From assembly GCA_900467685.1 (NCBI GenBank), contig UBQX01000002.1:82720-146719 (forward strand): a stretch of DNA of 64,000 bases. The letters are read 5' to 3'. The translations under genes and the position numbers were made by a program. The stretch comes from Hyphomicrobiales bacterium (lineage in GTDB: Bacteria; Pseudomonadota; Alphaproteobacteria; Rhizobiales; Rhizobiaceae). The notes below the pieces were generated by a model. It was not told the DNA's origin and ran no database searches. It saw only the letters and a list, made by a program, of their open reading frames with translations. Below are positions 35,413-45,228 of the stretch, in pieces; position 1 is the first letter of the stretch, and each line of letters begins with the position of its first letter.

Positions 35413-36717
35413 TCAGTCGAGAAGCGGCGACCAGGCCGGATCGGATGCGAAGGCCGGCGTCGGGATCTGCTGCTCGTTGTAACCCGAGAGGTCGATCGAA
35501 TAGAGACGCGGACCCGCTTCGCCGGCATTCTGCCGGAAGAACATGATCACGCGGCCATTCGGTGCCCAGGTCGGACCTTCGTTGTGGAAGTTCGTGGTCA
35601 GAATGCGCTCGCCCGAACCGTCCGGCTTCATTACACCGATCGAGAACTTGCCACCTGCCTGCTTGGTGAAGGCGATGAGATCGCCGCGCGGCGACCACAC
35701 CGGCGTCGAATAGGACCCGTCGCCATGCGAGATGCGCGTCTGGCCCGAACCGTCGGAGTTCATGACATAGATCTGCTGGCTGCCGCCACGGTCGCTTTCA
35801 AACGTCACGCGCTTGCCGTCCGGCGAATAGGAGGGCGACGTGTCGATGGCAGCGGTCGAGGTGAGCCGCGTCGTCGTGCGCGACCGCAGGTCCATGGTGA
35901 AGATATTGGCGTTGCCGCCCTCTTCCAGACTCATGATCACGCGCTGACCATCCGGCGAAAAGCGCGGCGAGAAGGTCATCCCGGGGAAATTGCCGACCAC
36001 TTCGCGCTGTCCGGTTTCCAGCTGCAGCAGGTAAACCCGCGGCTGGTTGCCTTCAAACGACATGTAAGTGATTTCCTGATGGTTCGGCGAGAAGCGCGGC
36101 GTGAGCACGATATCGTTCGAGTTGGTGATCGAACGAACGTTGTAGCCGTCCTGGTCCATGATCGCGAGCTGGCGCTTGCGGGCGGTCTTGGGACCGCTTT
36201 CGGCGACGAACACGACGCGCGTATCGAAATAGCCCTTCTCGCCGGTGATCTTCTCATAGATCGCATCGGCGATGATATGGGCCACGCGGCGATAGTTTTC
36301 CGGCTGCGTGAAATACTGCTGGCCGATGATCTGCTGCCCGGCGAAAACATCCCAGAGGCGGAACTCAGCGCGAAGACGGCCATCGGCCTCCTTCACCACC
36401 TGTCCGGTCACCAGCGCCTGCGCGTTGATCGTGCGCCAGTCCTGGAAGCGCGGGGCAGCACTCGGATTGGTGATCTTCTCGATGAAGGCCTTGCTGTCGA
36501 TCGGGGCGAACAGGCCGGACCGCTTCAGGTCGGCGGCGACCACGTCGGAAATCTGCTTTCCGACCCCATCCTTCGCGAGGAAGTCGGTGATCGCGATCGG
36601 CAAGGGGGTGACATTGCCCTTGTTGATGTTGATCTCGACGACGGCATGGGCGGGATTGGCCGCAAGCGCAAACAGCGCCCCCATCATGAACAGTGTCCGG
36701 ATTATCATGCTTTTCAT
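35413..36717 (-). CDS. tolB: Tol-Pal system beta-propeller protein TolB
   Basis: Periplasmic protein that shuttles between TolA and Pal. The 434 residues comprise a signal peptide ([20 protein letters not shown], then AVVE), an N-terminal alpha/beta domain ([20 protein letters not shown]) and six WD40-like propeller blades with the repeating Ser-Pro-Asp-Gly pattern ([46 protein letters not shown]). It is downstream of tolA by 48 bp and is followed by a terminator. Confidence 0.96.
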   Translation of the reverse strand: MKSMIIRTLFMMGALFALAANPAHAVVEININKGNVTPLPIAITDFLAKDGVGKQISDVVAADLKRSGLFAPIDSKAFIEKITNPSAAPRFQDWRTINAQALVTGQVVKEADGRLRAEFRLWDVFAGQQIIGQQYFTQPENYRRVAHIIADAIYEKITGEKGYFDTRVVFVAESGPKTARKRQLAIMDQDGYNVRSITNSNDIVLTPRFSPNHQEITYMSFEGNQPRVYLLQLETGQREVVGNFPGMTFSPRFSPDGQRVIMSLEEGGNANIFTMDLRSRTTTRLTSTAAIDTSPSYSPDGKRVTFESDRGGSQQIYVMNSDGSGQTRISHGDGSYSTPVWSPRGDLIAFTKQAGGKFSIGVMKPDGSGERILTTNFHNEGPTWAPNGRVIMFFRQNAGEAGPRLYSIDLSGYNEQQIPTPAFASDPAWSPLLD

Positions 36718-36765
36718 CGTGTCTCTCGCTCTCAAACGGTCGAGGCCGGGGATTTAATTCGGGGA

Positions 36766-38073
36766 TTACATGAAGTCGCTCGGGTCGAAGTTGACGACCA
36801 CATCGCTCCACGTGTCGTATTTGTCAGCCGGTAGACTGGTAAATGGGGCGGATTTCAGGATGGCGCGCTTGGCGCTCGACGCCAGAACGTCCTTCGAACT
36901 GCCGTCTCCACCCGTCACCGTCACTTCCGGATCGCCCACGATCTCGCCGCTGCGGTCCAGATGGAACGAAACGCGGATGCGAATGTTCTGCGCGTCCATC
37001 ATGCCGGGAATGACGTTCCAGTTGTTCTGGATGACGCCCTTCAGCGCATCCAGTTCGCTCTGCGACAGCTTGCCGGCACCCGTCGTCTTCTTGCCACCAA
37101 GCGAGGCTTCCTGGTTGGAGCGCTTCGCGCCACCGCCCGATGCATCTTCCTTGTTCAGCAGAGCCGAGACTTCATCAGCCAGCTTGTCGCTCTCGCGAGA
37201 GGAGGCAGACTTTGCCGTTTCCTTCTTTTCCTTGTCCTTGCCGGTCTTGGAATCAGAACTTGCCGACTTGGTGTCAGACTTGGTCTGGCTCTTGGCGTCG
37301 GTCTTCGCGTCCGTTTTGGTGTCAGCCTTGGAATCGGTCTTGGTGTCTGGCTTCGTATCCGGGCGCGGCTTCGGCTCGACCTTGGCTTCCTTCTGCTCAG
37401 GCTTCGGCTTGTCTTCCGGCTTCGGCTTTTCCTGCGGCGTCGGTTCCTTCTTCGCCTCTTCCTTCGGCTTGTCCGGCGTCGGCTTCTTCGTCGGCACGGG
37501 AAGCGCATCCGGCGATGGCGAATCGTCGGCCTTTTCAGGCTGTTCCTGCGTCTTCGGCTCCGGCTTCGGGGGCGTCGGTTCCGGCTTCGGCGGCTCCGGC
37601 TTGGGTTCAGGCTTTGGCGGAGTCGGCTCAGGCTTCGGCGGCGTGGGCTCGGGCTTAGGAACAGGAACGTCAGCCGGCTGCGGCGCCGCCGTCTGCTCCT
37701 TCTGGATTTCTTTGACGTCGTTCGTCTGCGTATCCTTCGCCGCTTCCGCCGGCTTAGGCGCGGCTGCGACTTCGGTGTTCTGCGGGCGCTGCGTCGGTGT
37801 CGGCGTGCTCTTCAGGTCGACATTGTTCTCGCCGACATTCTCGGCATTATTGACCTGGTCCTGACGCTTCGTGGCCTTCGGCGACGACTTCTCCTTCAGC
37901 GGCGCGGTCTTCTCGCCTTGCTGGATATTGGTGAACTGTTCGATCGGCACGATATCGACGGGCAGCGACTCCGTCGGCTGCACTTCCAGCGGGGGCGGAG
38001 AGCCCAACGAGACAAGCGCGACCGCAAGAACGACCGCGTGCAACAACCCCGATGTGACAACACTGCCCTTCAT
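36766..38073 (-). CDS. tolA: TolA, Tol-Pal energy-transducing protein
   Basis: Inner-membrane protein linking TolQR to TolB/Pal. Of the 435 residues, the N-terminal segment GSVVTSGLLHAVVLAVALVS carries the S-H transmembrane pattern. A very long Pro/Lys/Glu-rich domain II (about 110-290) contains PKPEPTPPKPEP-type repeats and then Lys/Asp/Ser-rich runs. The C-terminal TonB-like domain (ELDALKGVIQNNWNVIPGMM, then IRIRVSFHLDRSGEIVGDPE) ends in FDPSDFM. The repeat-rich centre spans the periplasm. The gene starts 9 bp after tolR. Confidence 0.94.
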   Translation of the reverse strand: MKGSVVTSGLLHAVVLAVALVSLGSPPPLEVQPTESLPVDIVPIEQFTNIQQGEKTAPLKEKSSPKATKRQDQVNNAENVGENNVDLKSTPTPTQRPQNTEVAAAPKPAEAAKDTQTNDVKEIQKEQTAAPQPADVPVPKPEPTPPKPEPTPPKPEPKPEPPKPEPTPPKPEPKTQEQPEKADDSPSPDALPVPTKKPTPDKPKEEAKKEPTPQEKPKPEDKPKPEQKEAKVEPKPRPDTKPDTKTDSKADTKTDAKTDAKSQTKSDTKSASSDSKTGKDKEKKETAKSASSRESDKLADEVSALLNKEDASGGGAKRSNQEASLGGKKTTGAGKLSQSELDALKGVIQNNWNVIPGMMDAQNIRIRVSFHLDRSGEIVGDPEVTVTGGDGSSKDVLASSAKRAILKSAPFTSLPADKYDTWSDVVVNFDPSDFM

Positions 38074-38082
38074 CGTTTTCGC

Positions 38083-38544
38083 TTACTTGTCCTGTTTCTG
38101 GGCCGTGACCAGGCCGATATTCTTGTATCCGGCCGCCGAAATGGAGGCCATGACCTGCATGACCGTGCCGTAGCCGGCATTCATGTCGCCACGCACGAAA
38201 ATGCGTTCCTCGTAACCCGTCTTCGAAATCGCCTGCAGCTTCGGGATCAGCTCGTCGATCTGGATCGGCGTTTCCTGCAGATAGATCGCGCCGTCCTTGT
38301 TCACCGAAATGGTGATCGGCTGCGTTTCCGCATTCATTTCCTTGGCCTTGGTCTGCGGCAGGTCGACCGGCACGCCGACCGTCATCAGCGGTGCCGCCAC
38401 CATGAAGATGATGAGCAGCACGAGCATGACGTCGACCATCGGCGTGACGTTGATTTCAGCGATCGGGCCGCCCTTGCCGCCCCTGCGACGGCTGCCTCTG
38501 CGTCCGCCACCGCCGCCCTTGCCTGAGCTGACTGCCATACCCAT
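38083..38544 (-). CDS. tolR: TolR, Tol-Pal proton-channel subunit
   Basis: The 153-residue ExbD/TolR-family protein has a Gly/Arg-rich cytoplasmic start (GKGGGGGRRGSRRRGGKGG) and one membrane helix with the proton-conducting Asp38 in INVTPMVDVMLVLLIIFMV. The periplasmic domain follows (ITISVNKDGAIYLQETPIQI, ERIFVRGDMNAGYGTVMQVM). It lies between tolQ and tolA. Confidence 0.95.
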   Translation of the reverse strand: MGMAVSSGKGGGGGRRGSRRRGGKGGPIAEINVTPMVDVMLVLLIIFMVAAPLMTVGVPVDLPQTKAKEMNAETQPITISVNKDGAIYLQETPIQIDELIPKLQAISKTGYEERIFVRGDMNAGYGTVMQVMASISAAGYKNIGLVTAQKQDK

Positions 38545-38628
38545 CGGGAAACTCCTTCAGCAATTCGAGCAAAACAATGCGTGTGTTTTGCGTCCGCAAC
38601 TGCGTAATCTTGTGGTTCGAAGCGGCTT

Positions 38629-39348
38629 TTACTGAGCGGCCTGGCGCGAGGACTGCAGCTTCTCGTCGATCTGACGCGACAGAATGGCCGAGAACTCGTC
38701 GGCGAAGCCTTCCATGCGGGACGTCAACTTGCCGGCATCGCCCGAAAGCTTGTTGTAGGCAATAACGGCCGGGATAGCGGCGACGAGGCCGATGGCCGTC
38801 GCCAGAAGCGCTTCCGCGATACCGGGGGCAACCACCGCAAGGTTCGTCGTCTTGGAACCGGCAATCGACTGAAACGAGGTCATGATACCGACAACCGTCC
38901 CGAAAAGACCGACGAACGGGGCAGCCGAACCGATGGTGGCGAGCGAACCGAGGCGACCCTCGAGATATTCGGACTCACGCGAAAGCGTCACGTCCATGGC
39001 GCGGTCGATACGCATCTGCAGGCCGATCGGCGAACGCGCACCGCGTTCAAACGACTTCTTCCACTCGCGCATCGCGGCAACAAAGATGGCACTCATCCCG
39101 GCGGCGGGACGCTCCGAGAGGCTGCGATAGAGTTCTTCCAGCGATTGGCCCGACCAGAAGACCTGTTCAAAGTTGTCGAGCTGACGGCGCGTCTTGCGGA
39201 AGGTCACGGCCTTGTCGATGATGATGGCCCAGGTCCAGACGGACGCCGAAAGGAGGCCGAGCATGACCAGCTTGACGACGATGCCTGCCTGCATGAAGAG
39301 AGACCAGAGGCTGACCTCGCTCACTGCGCCCAAAGCTGCCTGTTCCAT
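38629..39348 (-). CDS. tolQ: TolQ, Tol-Pal motor subunit
   Basis: The 239-residue MotA/TolQ/ExbB-family protein has three membrane helices: VVKLVMLGLLSASVWTWAII, IGSAAPFVGLFGTVVGIMTS and ATAIGLVAAIPAVIAYNKLS. Conserved Thr and Pro residues lie in the channel helices. It is the first gene of the tolQRAB run; no ybgC precedes it. The leader contains a GC hairpin (39371-39396) and, 190 bp up, a CtrA-like site with one mismatch. Confidence 0.95.
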   Translation of the reverse strand: MEQAALGAVSEVSLWSLFMQAGIVVKLVMLGLLSASVWTWAIIIDKAVTFRKTRRQLDNFEQVFWSGQSLEELYRSLSERPAAGMSAIFVAAMREWKKSFERGARSPIGLQMRIDRAMDVTLSRESEYLEGRLGSLATIGSAAPFVGLFGTVVGIMTSFQSIAGSKTTNLAVVAPGIAEALLATAIGLVAAIPAVIAYNKLSGDAGKLTSRMEGFADEFSAILSRQIDEKLQSSRQAAQ

Positions 39349-39858
39349 GTTCTAGCGTCCTTCGAATCCAAACGCCCGGCTTTGGACCGGGCGGCGAAAA
39401 AATCTGTCTCAATATGCCGGCAGCAGCCGCTCTTCGCTCTTAGCGCCCATGCTCGCCTAGCCTCTTTGCTGCCAAATTTGGTTAAAGGAAGGCGTGACTT
39501 GCGCGGCATTCGATCAATCTCATCAAGACACCATTATGGTTAAGACTTGGTTATGAAATATCGATGCGGTGCAGCATTTGCGCGCGGGCGAAAGCCGGAT
39601 TGCCAAAAATGGCACCCTCAATTCATGCCGGCCGTTTAACGCTGCCGGAGAATTGCAACACGGTGACACTTTCGAAGAAGAAACTTTCTTCTAGCCGGCG
39701 GCGGTTCCTTGACTGGCCCGAGTCGCCATGGCAAGTCACGTACATATTCGATTTTATGTATCAATTTTAAATGTAAACCATCCGGGGTCGTCAGTTTTAA
39801 GGCCCGGTCGCCAATTTTGAATGCTCGAGTTGGCGCCTTGTTATTTTAGAGGTGACAA
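39349..39858. promoter_or_regulatory. 510-bp divergent region between tolQ and the autotransporter gene
   Basis: No gene-like frame was found. The tolQ side holds a GC-rich hairpin (39373-39395, core CGCCCGGCTTTGGACCGG) and TTAA-GACTTGG-TTAT at 39540-39554, a CtrA-like box with one mismatch. The right half (about 39710-39850) is AT-rich, with TATGTATCAATTTTAAATG-like sequence, and ends in GAGGTG, the ribosome site of the autotransporter gene. Confidence 0.5.
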
Positions 39859-41982
39859 ATGAATATCTATTTCAGGAAGTATTTTGACGTCCTGGTGTCG
39901 GCGTCGTCCGGAACGGGCGTAATTTTGACCGCTCTCACCCTTTCGGCAACGACATTGACGTTGGATAAAGCCGCAGCTGCCTGTGCAGCAAATGGCGCCA
40001 ATCAGACCTGTACAAACGACACCGCAAACAATGCCGGCGGGAACGTCGCAATTACGGACAGCGGATTTCTGACGCTGACCAACAGCGCAACACTCACCAG
40101 CTCGAGCGGAAACACCACGATCAACGCCGCCGGCGCGAACATTACCAATACCTCGACGATTGCGAACACCAACGGCGGCGGCGACGCGATCGACATCGGC
40201 GTCAACGGTGCCGGCGGGGCGAGTGTTGTCCTCAACAGCGGCGTTATCAGTGCGCTCTCCACCGGCAGCGGTTCCGGCATTCTGACGGGCGCCAACGCTG
40301 GTAGCGTCTCCGTGACAAACCAGGCGTCGGGGACAATCACCGGCGTTTTTGGTATCAACCATCAATCGGCGAACCAGATATCGATCACCAATCTCGGGCA
40401 ACTGACGGGCGCGACAAATGCGTTGTTCATGAATTCCGGCGGCGGTGCAGCGACTGTCAATAACAGCGGCACGATCCGGGGCACAAATGCCGAGGCGATC
40501 AACAACACAAGCGGGCAGTTGACCGTCACCAACAACACGGGCGGCCTCATCTCCGGTGCCACGCTCGGCATCAGCGCCGCGACCGGCGCGATCATCTCCA
40601 ACTACGGAACGATTTCAGGCGGCACGTCCGCCGTTTTCCTCAATGCCGGCAACAGCACGTTCAACATCTACAACGGCTCCGTCTTCACCAACGGCATCGA
40701 CTATAACAACACGGCCGGGAACACGACGAACTTCTACACGGGCAGCTACACGCTTGCCGTCAAGAACTACAGCCTCGGCAACAACACCATCAATCTGCGT
40801 GGCACGGGCAAGCAGTTGATCACGTCCGGGCTGAACGGAGCAGGCACGGGCAACATCGTTGTGGTGGACAACGGCTCCAACACGGCGGCAGTATTCATCG
40901 CGCCTGTCGTGGCAAACTATGCCTCCTCGGTGATCAGCGACGTTCTGAGCCAGAATGTCTTAGGCGTGAGTGACGTGCTTTCGTCGACGTCCGTCTCGGA
41001 CGATGCAAGGCCCGCGGGTGCGCAGGCCTTCTTCCCTGACCGCAAGTCGGCTGCCACCGCAAAGTCACGGGCAGCCTTCGCCAATGTCATGACGGCATCC
41101 GCTGCGGCAAGTGCCAACGACGCGATCATGAAAGGCGCAGCCCAGGGCTTCGATCGCCACGGCAATTTCGTCTGGTCGCGCAGCTTCGGCGGCGCTTTCT
41201 TCCAGGATCCCTTCGGCGGGCAGAACGGGCAGCGAACCTACGCAGGCGGCACGATGCTCGGCTATGAGCGTCTGGACAACGACTGGCGCGTCGGCGGCTT
41301 CTTCGGTCTGGGCCGCATGCGCACCAACCAGGCGCTTTCGCTGGATCACGTCACCACGGACACCGTCTTCGGCGGCGGTTACGGACGTTACACGTTCGGC
41401 GCGTTCAATCTCGACAGCACCTTCACGGCGGGCACGCTCGACGCCACCACGCGCCGTTACATCAACAACGGCGCAGAAATCGCAAGCGGGCGGGTCCGCG
41501 GTTATTTCCTCTCGCCGGAACTGGCGCTGGGCTACAACATGCCGATCGGCGACGGTCTGACCTTCACTCCCACGGGCCGGCTGCGTTACACCGGCTCATT
41601 CCTCGATGGCTACACCGAAACCGGCTCGTCGCAGAATGCGACCTATGGCAAGAGCCAGTCTCAGGTTCTTGAAGAGCGGGCGGAATTCCGGATCACGAAG
41701 GCCTTCACTGACCAGCGCGGATTGCCTGGCAACGTTTTCGTCCAGGTCGCGGCAATTGCAGCCCAGCGCGTCGGGCCTTCGGGCTTTATGGCCAATGTGG
41801 CCGGCACGAGCTTCAACGTTGGAAACGGCTTCGCACGCTCCAAAGTGGGCGGTTCGGTGGGCGTAGGCTTCAACTACAAGGTCACGCAGCAGTTCGACAT
41901 CTTCGGCAGCTTCGATGCCACGGCCTTCACCGACAAATCCTACTCGCTGGCCGCCCGCGCAGGCCTCAAGGTCGCGTTCTGA
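39859..41982 (+). CDS. Autotransporter with beta-helix-like passenger domain
   Basis: The 707-residue type Va secreted protein starts with an extended signal (VLTGAL-like GVILTALTLSATTLTL). The passenger (about 45-420) is rich in Asn, Thr, Gly and Ser with short repeats such as TVNNSGTIRG, ITNLGQLTGA and ISNYGTISGG, typical of a right-handed beta-helix. A C-terminal translocator barrel (about 430-707; NFVWSRSFGGAFFQDPFGGQ onward) ends in Phe (AGLKVAF). No protease or lipase motif is visible, so adhesion or biofilm is the best guess. GAGGTG precedes the ATG. Confidence 0.87.
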   Translation: MNIYFRKYFDVLVSASSGTGVILTALTLSATTLTLDKAAAACAANGANQTCTNDTANNAGGNVAITDSGFLTLTNSATLTSSSGNTTINAAGANITNTSTIANTNGGGDAIDIGVNGAGGASVVLNSGVISALSTGSGSGILTGANAGSVSVTNQASGTITGVFGINHQSANQISITNLGQLTGATNALFMNSGGGAATVNNSGTIRGTNAEAINNTSGQLTVTNNTGGLISGATLGISAATGAIISNYGTISGGTSAVFLNAGNSTFNIYNGSVFTNGIDYNNTAGNTTNFYTGSYTLAVKNYSLGNNTINLRGTGKQLITSGLNGAGTGNIVVVDNGSNTAAVFIAPVVANYASSVISDVLSQNVLGVSDVLSSTSVSDDARPAGAQAFFPDRKSAATAKSRAAFANVMTASAAASANDAIMKGAAQGFDRHGNFVWSRSFGGAFFQDPFGGQNGQRTYAGGTMLGYERLDNDWRVGGFFGLGRMRTNQALSLDHVTTDTVFGGGYGRYTFGAFNLDSTFTAGTLDATTRRYINNGAEIASGRVRGYFLSPELALGYNMPIGDGLTFTPTGRLRYTGSFLDGYTETGSSQNATYGKSQSQVLEERAEFRITKAFTDQRGLPGNVFVQVAAIAAQRVGPSGFMANVAGTSFNVGNGFARSKVGGSVGVGFNYKVTQQFDIFGSFDATAFTDKSYSLAARAGLKVAF

Positions 41983-42056
41983 CCATCACGCTCCTGCCTC
42001 GCGTCAGTTCCTCTCGCTAATGAAGCGAGAAAGGAAATGATGCGGGGCGGAAACGG

Positions 42057-43100
42057 ATGCATATTCTCATCACCGGCAACCAGGGCTTCATCGGACCGGT
42101 TCTGACGCGGCTGGCGCGCGAAGCGGGGCACCGGACGACCGGGCTCGATATCGGCTATTTCGAGACCTGCGTTTCACCGCTCACGCCCGACATCTTGCCC
42201 GACCGGCAGATCGTGCGCGACATCCGCGATGTACGCGCGGAAGACCTCGAGGGCGTGGATGCCGTAATCCATCTGGCCGGGCTCTCCAACGACCCGATGG
42301 GCGCGCTGAAGCCCGACCTCACCTACGACATCAATCTGGAAGCCACCGCACGCCTCGGCGAACTGGCACGCGACGCAGGCGTCTCCCGCTTCATCTTCGC
42401 CTCGTCCTGTTCGATCTACGGCGCTGCCGGCAATGAGGGCGCGCTGGACGAGACTGCCGCCTTTAACCCGGTCTCGGCATACGCCATTTCCAAGGTGCGC
42501 TCGGAGGAACGGCTATCGGCTCTCGCAAACGATAGCTTCTCCCCCGTCTTCATGCGCAACGCCACGGCTTACGGCGTCAGCCCTCGTACCCGCTTCGACC
42601 TCGTCGTCAACAACCTTTCCGGCTGGGCGCATACCGCCGGCATCATCAAGGTCATGTCGGACGGCACGCCGTGGCGGCCGCTCGTCCATATCGAGGACAT
42701 TTCCCGCGCGGCCCTTGCCGCGGCAACCGCGCCGCGGGAGGCGATCCACAACCAGGCCTTCAATGTCGGCCGCAACGATGCGAACTATCAGGTGCGCGAC
42801 ATTGCTGAGGCGGTGAAGGCCGCCTTCCCGGCTGCCAATCTCGAAATCACCGGCGAAACCGGCGGCGACCCGCGCTCCTACAAGGTCGACTTCACCAAGG
42901 CGCTGACGAAACTGCCGGGCTTTGCCCCGCAATGGACCCTGGAAAAAGGCGTCGAGGAGATCTCCCGCTTCCTCAAGGATAATGGCCTGAGCGACGGCAC
43001 ATTCGACAACCGTCTCTTCATCCGCCTGAAGCAGTTGAAATACGGACTGGACACCGGCGCTCTGGACGCTAGCCTGCGGCGAACTGAATTGCCGCTTTGA
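42057..43100 (+). CDS. NAD-dependent epimerase/dehydratase (extended SDR)
   Basis: The 347-residue protein has TGNQGFIGPVL (cofactor loop), LAGLSNDPMGA, FASSCSIYG (Ser) and SAYAISKVRSEE (YxxxK), followed by MRNATAYGVSPRTRFDLVVN and PLVHIEDISRAALAA. It resembles nucleotide-sugar epimerases/dehydratases of the GalE/RmlB superfamily. The substrate cannot be deduced; surface polysaccharide synthesis is possible, but no glycosyltransferase is adjacent. Confidence 0.87.
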   Translation: MHILITGNQGFIGPVLTRLAREAGHRTTGLDIGYFETCVSPLTPDILPDRQIVRDIRDVRAEDLEGVDAVIHLAGLSNDPMGALKPDLTYDINLEATARLGELARDAGVSRFIFASSCSIYGAAGNEGALDETAAFNPVSAYAISKVRSEERLSALANDSFSPVFMRNATAYGVSPRTRFDLVVNNLSGWAHTAGIIKVMSDGTPWRPLVHIEDISRAALAAATAPREAIHNQAFNVGRNDANYQVRDIAEAVKAAFPAANLEITGETGGDPRSYKVDFTKALTKLPGFAPQWTLEKGVEEISRFLKDNGLSDGTFDNRLFIRLKQLKYGLDTGALDASLRRTELPL

Positions 43101-43144
43101 CAACCTGAAGGAAATGCGGCTCAGGCATGGGAGGAATGAGCGGC

Positions 43145-44788
43145 ATGGATTGCGATCTTCTGGTGATTGGCGGCGGTCTCGCCGGTCTTGTGGCAGCGAC
43201 AGAAGCCACCGCGCGCGGGCTGAAAGTCATCGTTATCGATCAGGAAGGTGAGCAGAACCTCGGAGGTCAGGCCTTCTGGTCGCTCGGCGGCCTCTTCTTC
43301 GTCGACAGCCCCGAGCAGCGTTTCATGCGCATCCGCGACAATCTCGATCTGGCCCGACAGGACTGGATGGGTTCGGCGCAATTCGACCGGCCGGAAGACC
43401 ACTGGCCGCGCCAATGGGCCGAAGCCTATCTCAACTTTGCCGCGGGCGAGAAACGGGCCTGGCTGCATTCGCTCGGCATGCGCTGGTTCCCGGTCGTCGG
43501 CTGGGCCGAGCGCGGCGGCTCGCTCGCCAACGGCCATGGCAATTCCGTTCCCCGCTTTCACATCACCTGGGGAACCGGCCCCGGCGTTCTCGACCCCTTC
43601 GTGCGCCTCGCCCGCGAGGCCGAAAAGAAGGGCCTCCTCTCCTTCCGCTTCCGCCATCAGGTCGATGAACTCATCACCACCAATGGCGACGTGACCGGCG
43701 CGCGGGGCACACGGCTTGCACCCGACCCCGTACAGCGCGGCGGCAAGAGCAACCGGAACGCCATCGGCGATTTCGAAATCTCCGCTGGTGCAACCCTCGT
43801 CGCCTCCGGCGGCATCGGCGGCAACCACGATCTGGTGCGCAAGAACTGGCCGACAGATCGTCTCGGCAAGCCGCCGGAATTCATGGTCTCGGGCGTGCCC
43901 GCCCATGTCGACGGACGCATGGTCGAGATCACGCAAGCCGCGCGCGGCTCGGTCATCAATGCCGACCGCATGTGGCACTATACCGAGGGCCTCCGGAACT
44001 GGGACCCGATCTGGCCGAACCACGGCATCCGCATCCTGCCCGGCCCCTCTTCGCTCTGGCTGGATGCGGAAGGCAACCGCTTCCCCGCCCCCGCCATGCC
44101 CGGCTTCGACACGCTGGCGACGCTGAAGGCCATCAAGGCGACCGGCTATGACTACAGCTGGTTCATCCTGACCAAGGCAATCATCAAGAAGGAATTTGCC
44201 CTTTCCGGCTCCGAGCAGAACCCGGACCTGACGGGCAAGAACATCCCCCTCCTCCTCAAACGCCTCGGCAAGGAGCCCAACGCCCCGGTCAAGGCCTTCA
44301 TGGACAAGGGTGCGGACTTCGTCGTGCGCGACAATCTCGAAGACCTCGTCGAGGGCATGAATGCGCTTTCCGGCGAACACCGGCTCGACACGAAGCGCAT
44401 CCGCGCCGTGGTCGAAGCCCGCGACCGCGAGATCGACAACTCATTCTCCAAGGACGCGCAGGTCACCGCCATCCGCGGCGCCCGCAACTATCTCGGCGAC
44501 AAGCTCATGCGCACCGCCAAGCCCCACCGCCTGCTGGACCCAAGCATGGGCCCGCTGATTGCCGTGAAGCTCAACATTCTCACCCGCAAAACGCTCGGCG
44601 GCCTGCAAACCGACCTCGAAGGCCGCGTGCTGGAGGAAAACGGCCGGGTGGTGCCGGGCCTCTACGCAGCCGGCGAAGTCGCCGGCTTTGGCGGTGGGGG
44701 CTATCATGGGTACAATGCGCTGGAGGGCACGTTCCTCGGCGGGTGCATTTTCTCCGGGCGGGTGGCGGGGCGGAGTGTGGGGAAATAG
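43145..44788 (+). CDS. FAD-binding dehydrogenase (fumarate reductase/KsdD-like)
   Basis: The 547-residue flavoprotein has DLLVIGGGLAGLVAATEA (FAD loop), IVIDQEGEQNLGGQAFWSLG, GATLVASGGIGGN and a C-terminal GLYAAGEVAGFGGGGYHGYN followed by EGTFLGGCIFSGRVAG. It belongs to the succinate dehydrogenase flavoprotein/3-ketosteroid dehydrogenase superfamily, in a branch commonly annotated only as FAD-binding dehydrogenase. The start at MDCDLLV is preferred because GGGAGG lies ten bases upstream; two earlier in-frame ATG codons overlap that ribosome site. Confidence 0.87.
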   Translation: MDCDLLVIGGGLAGLVAATEATARGLKVIVIDQEGEQNLGGQAFWSLGGLFFVDSPEQRFMRIRDNLDLARQDWMGSAQFDRPEDHWPRQWAEAYLNFAAGEKRAWLHSLGMRWFPVVGWAERGGSLANGHGNSVPRFHITWGTGPGVLDPFVRLAREAEKKGLLSFRFRHQVDELITTNGDVTGARGTRLAPDPVQRGGKSNRNAIGDFEISAGATLVASGGIGGNHDLVRKNWPTDRLGKPPEFMVSGVPAHVDGRMVEITQAARGSVINADRMWHYTEGLRNWDPIWPNHGIRILPGPSSLWLDAEGNRFPAPAMPGFDTLATLKAIKATGYDYSWFILTKAIIKKEFALSGSEQNPDLTGKNIPLLLKRLGKEPNAPVKAFMDKGADFVVRDNLEDLVEGMNALSGEHRLDTKRIRAVVEARDREIDNSFSKDAQVTAIRGARNYLGDKLMRTAKPHRLLDPSMGPLIAVKLNILTRKTLGGLQTDLEGRVLEENGRVVPGLYAAGEVAGFGGGGYHGYNALEGTFLGGCIFSGRVAGRSVGK

Positions 44789-44790
44789 GA

Positions 44791-45228
44791 TCACCCCTGC
44801 CAGCCCAGCCGATCTGCCAACAGAGCGATATGCCCAAAGTGACCAGCTTTCGAGACGTGTCGTCTGTCGGCCGTCACAAAGACCGCATCGAGTTCAATAG
44901 CCATTGCGTGGTAGATCGCATCCTGCAGCGAGGGATAGCCTGACTTCGGAGAACCATCCGTTGCGATCTTGTGAGCATTCAGGATTGTGGCCCGATCAGG
45001 TTCCAGAAGCCTCATGCCGGCAGACCGTTGAGCCGACAATAGATCGTGGACAGCCTCGAAAGACACACCGTAGTGGAGCGCGACGCTCAGTGCTTCGAAG
45101 AGGAGTAAAGTTGGTGCAATGATATCTCGTCCGGTTTCCAGTGCGTGACGAAACAACGCAACCGCTTCCGGCGTATCAGGCTCGTTAAGGAACAGCTTGT
45201 TGAAGACCGACGCGTCGACGACGATCAT
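44791..45228 (-). CDS. vapC: PIN-domain toxin (VapC family)
   Basis: The 145-residue RNase of the PIN fold begins MIVVDASVFNKLF (first acidic Asp5), continues with LLLFEALSVALHYG (Glu) and YPSLQDAIYHAMAIELDAVF then VTADRR (last acidic cluster). It overlaps its antitoxin gene by 4 bp. It ends 2 bp from the convergent FAD dehydrogenase gene. The targets of such toxins are RNAs, often tRNA; none can be deduced here. Confidence 0.86.
   Translation of the reverse strand: MIVVDASVFNKLFLNEPDTPEAVALFRHALETGRDIIAPTLLLFEALSVALHYGVSFEAVHDLLSAQRSAGMRLLEPDRATILNAHKIATDGSPKSGYPSLQDAIYHAMAIELDAVFVTADRRHVSKAGHFGHIALLADRLGWQG

Noticed and set aside
36961..38526. 521-codon plus-strand frame opposite tolA/tolR
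   Set aside because: Arg/Leu-rich translation of the reverse of the Pro/Lys repeats; not a protein family.
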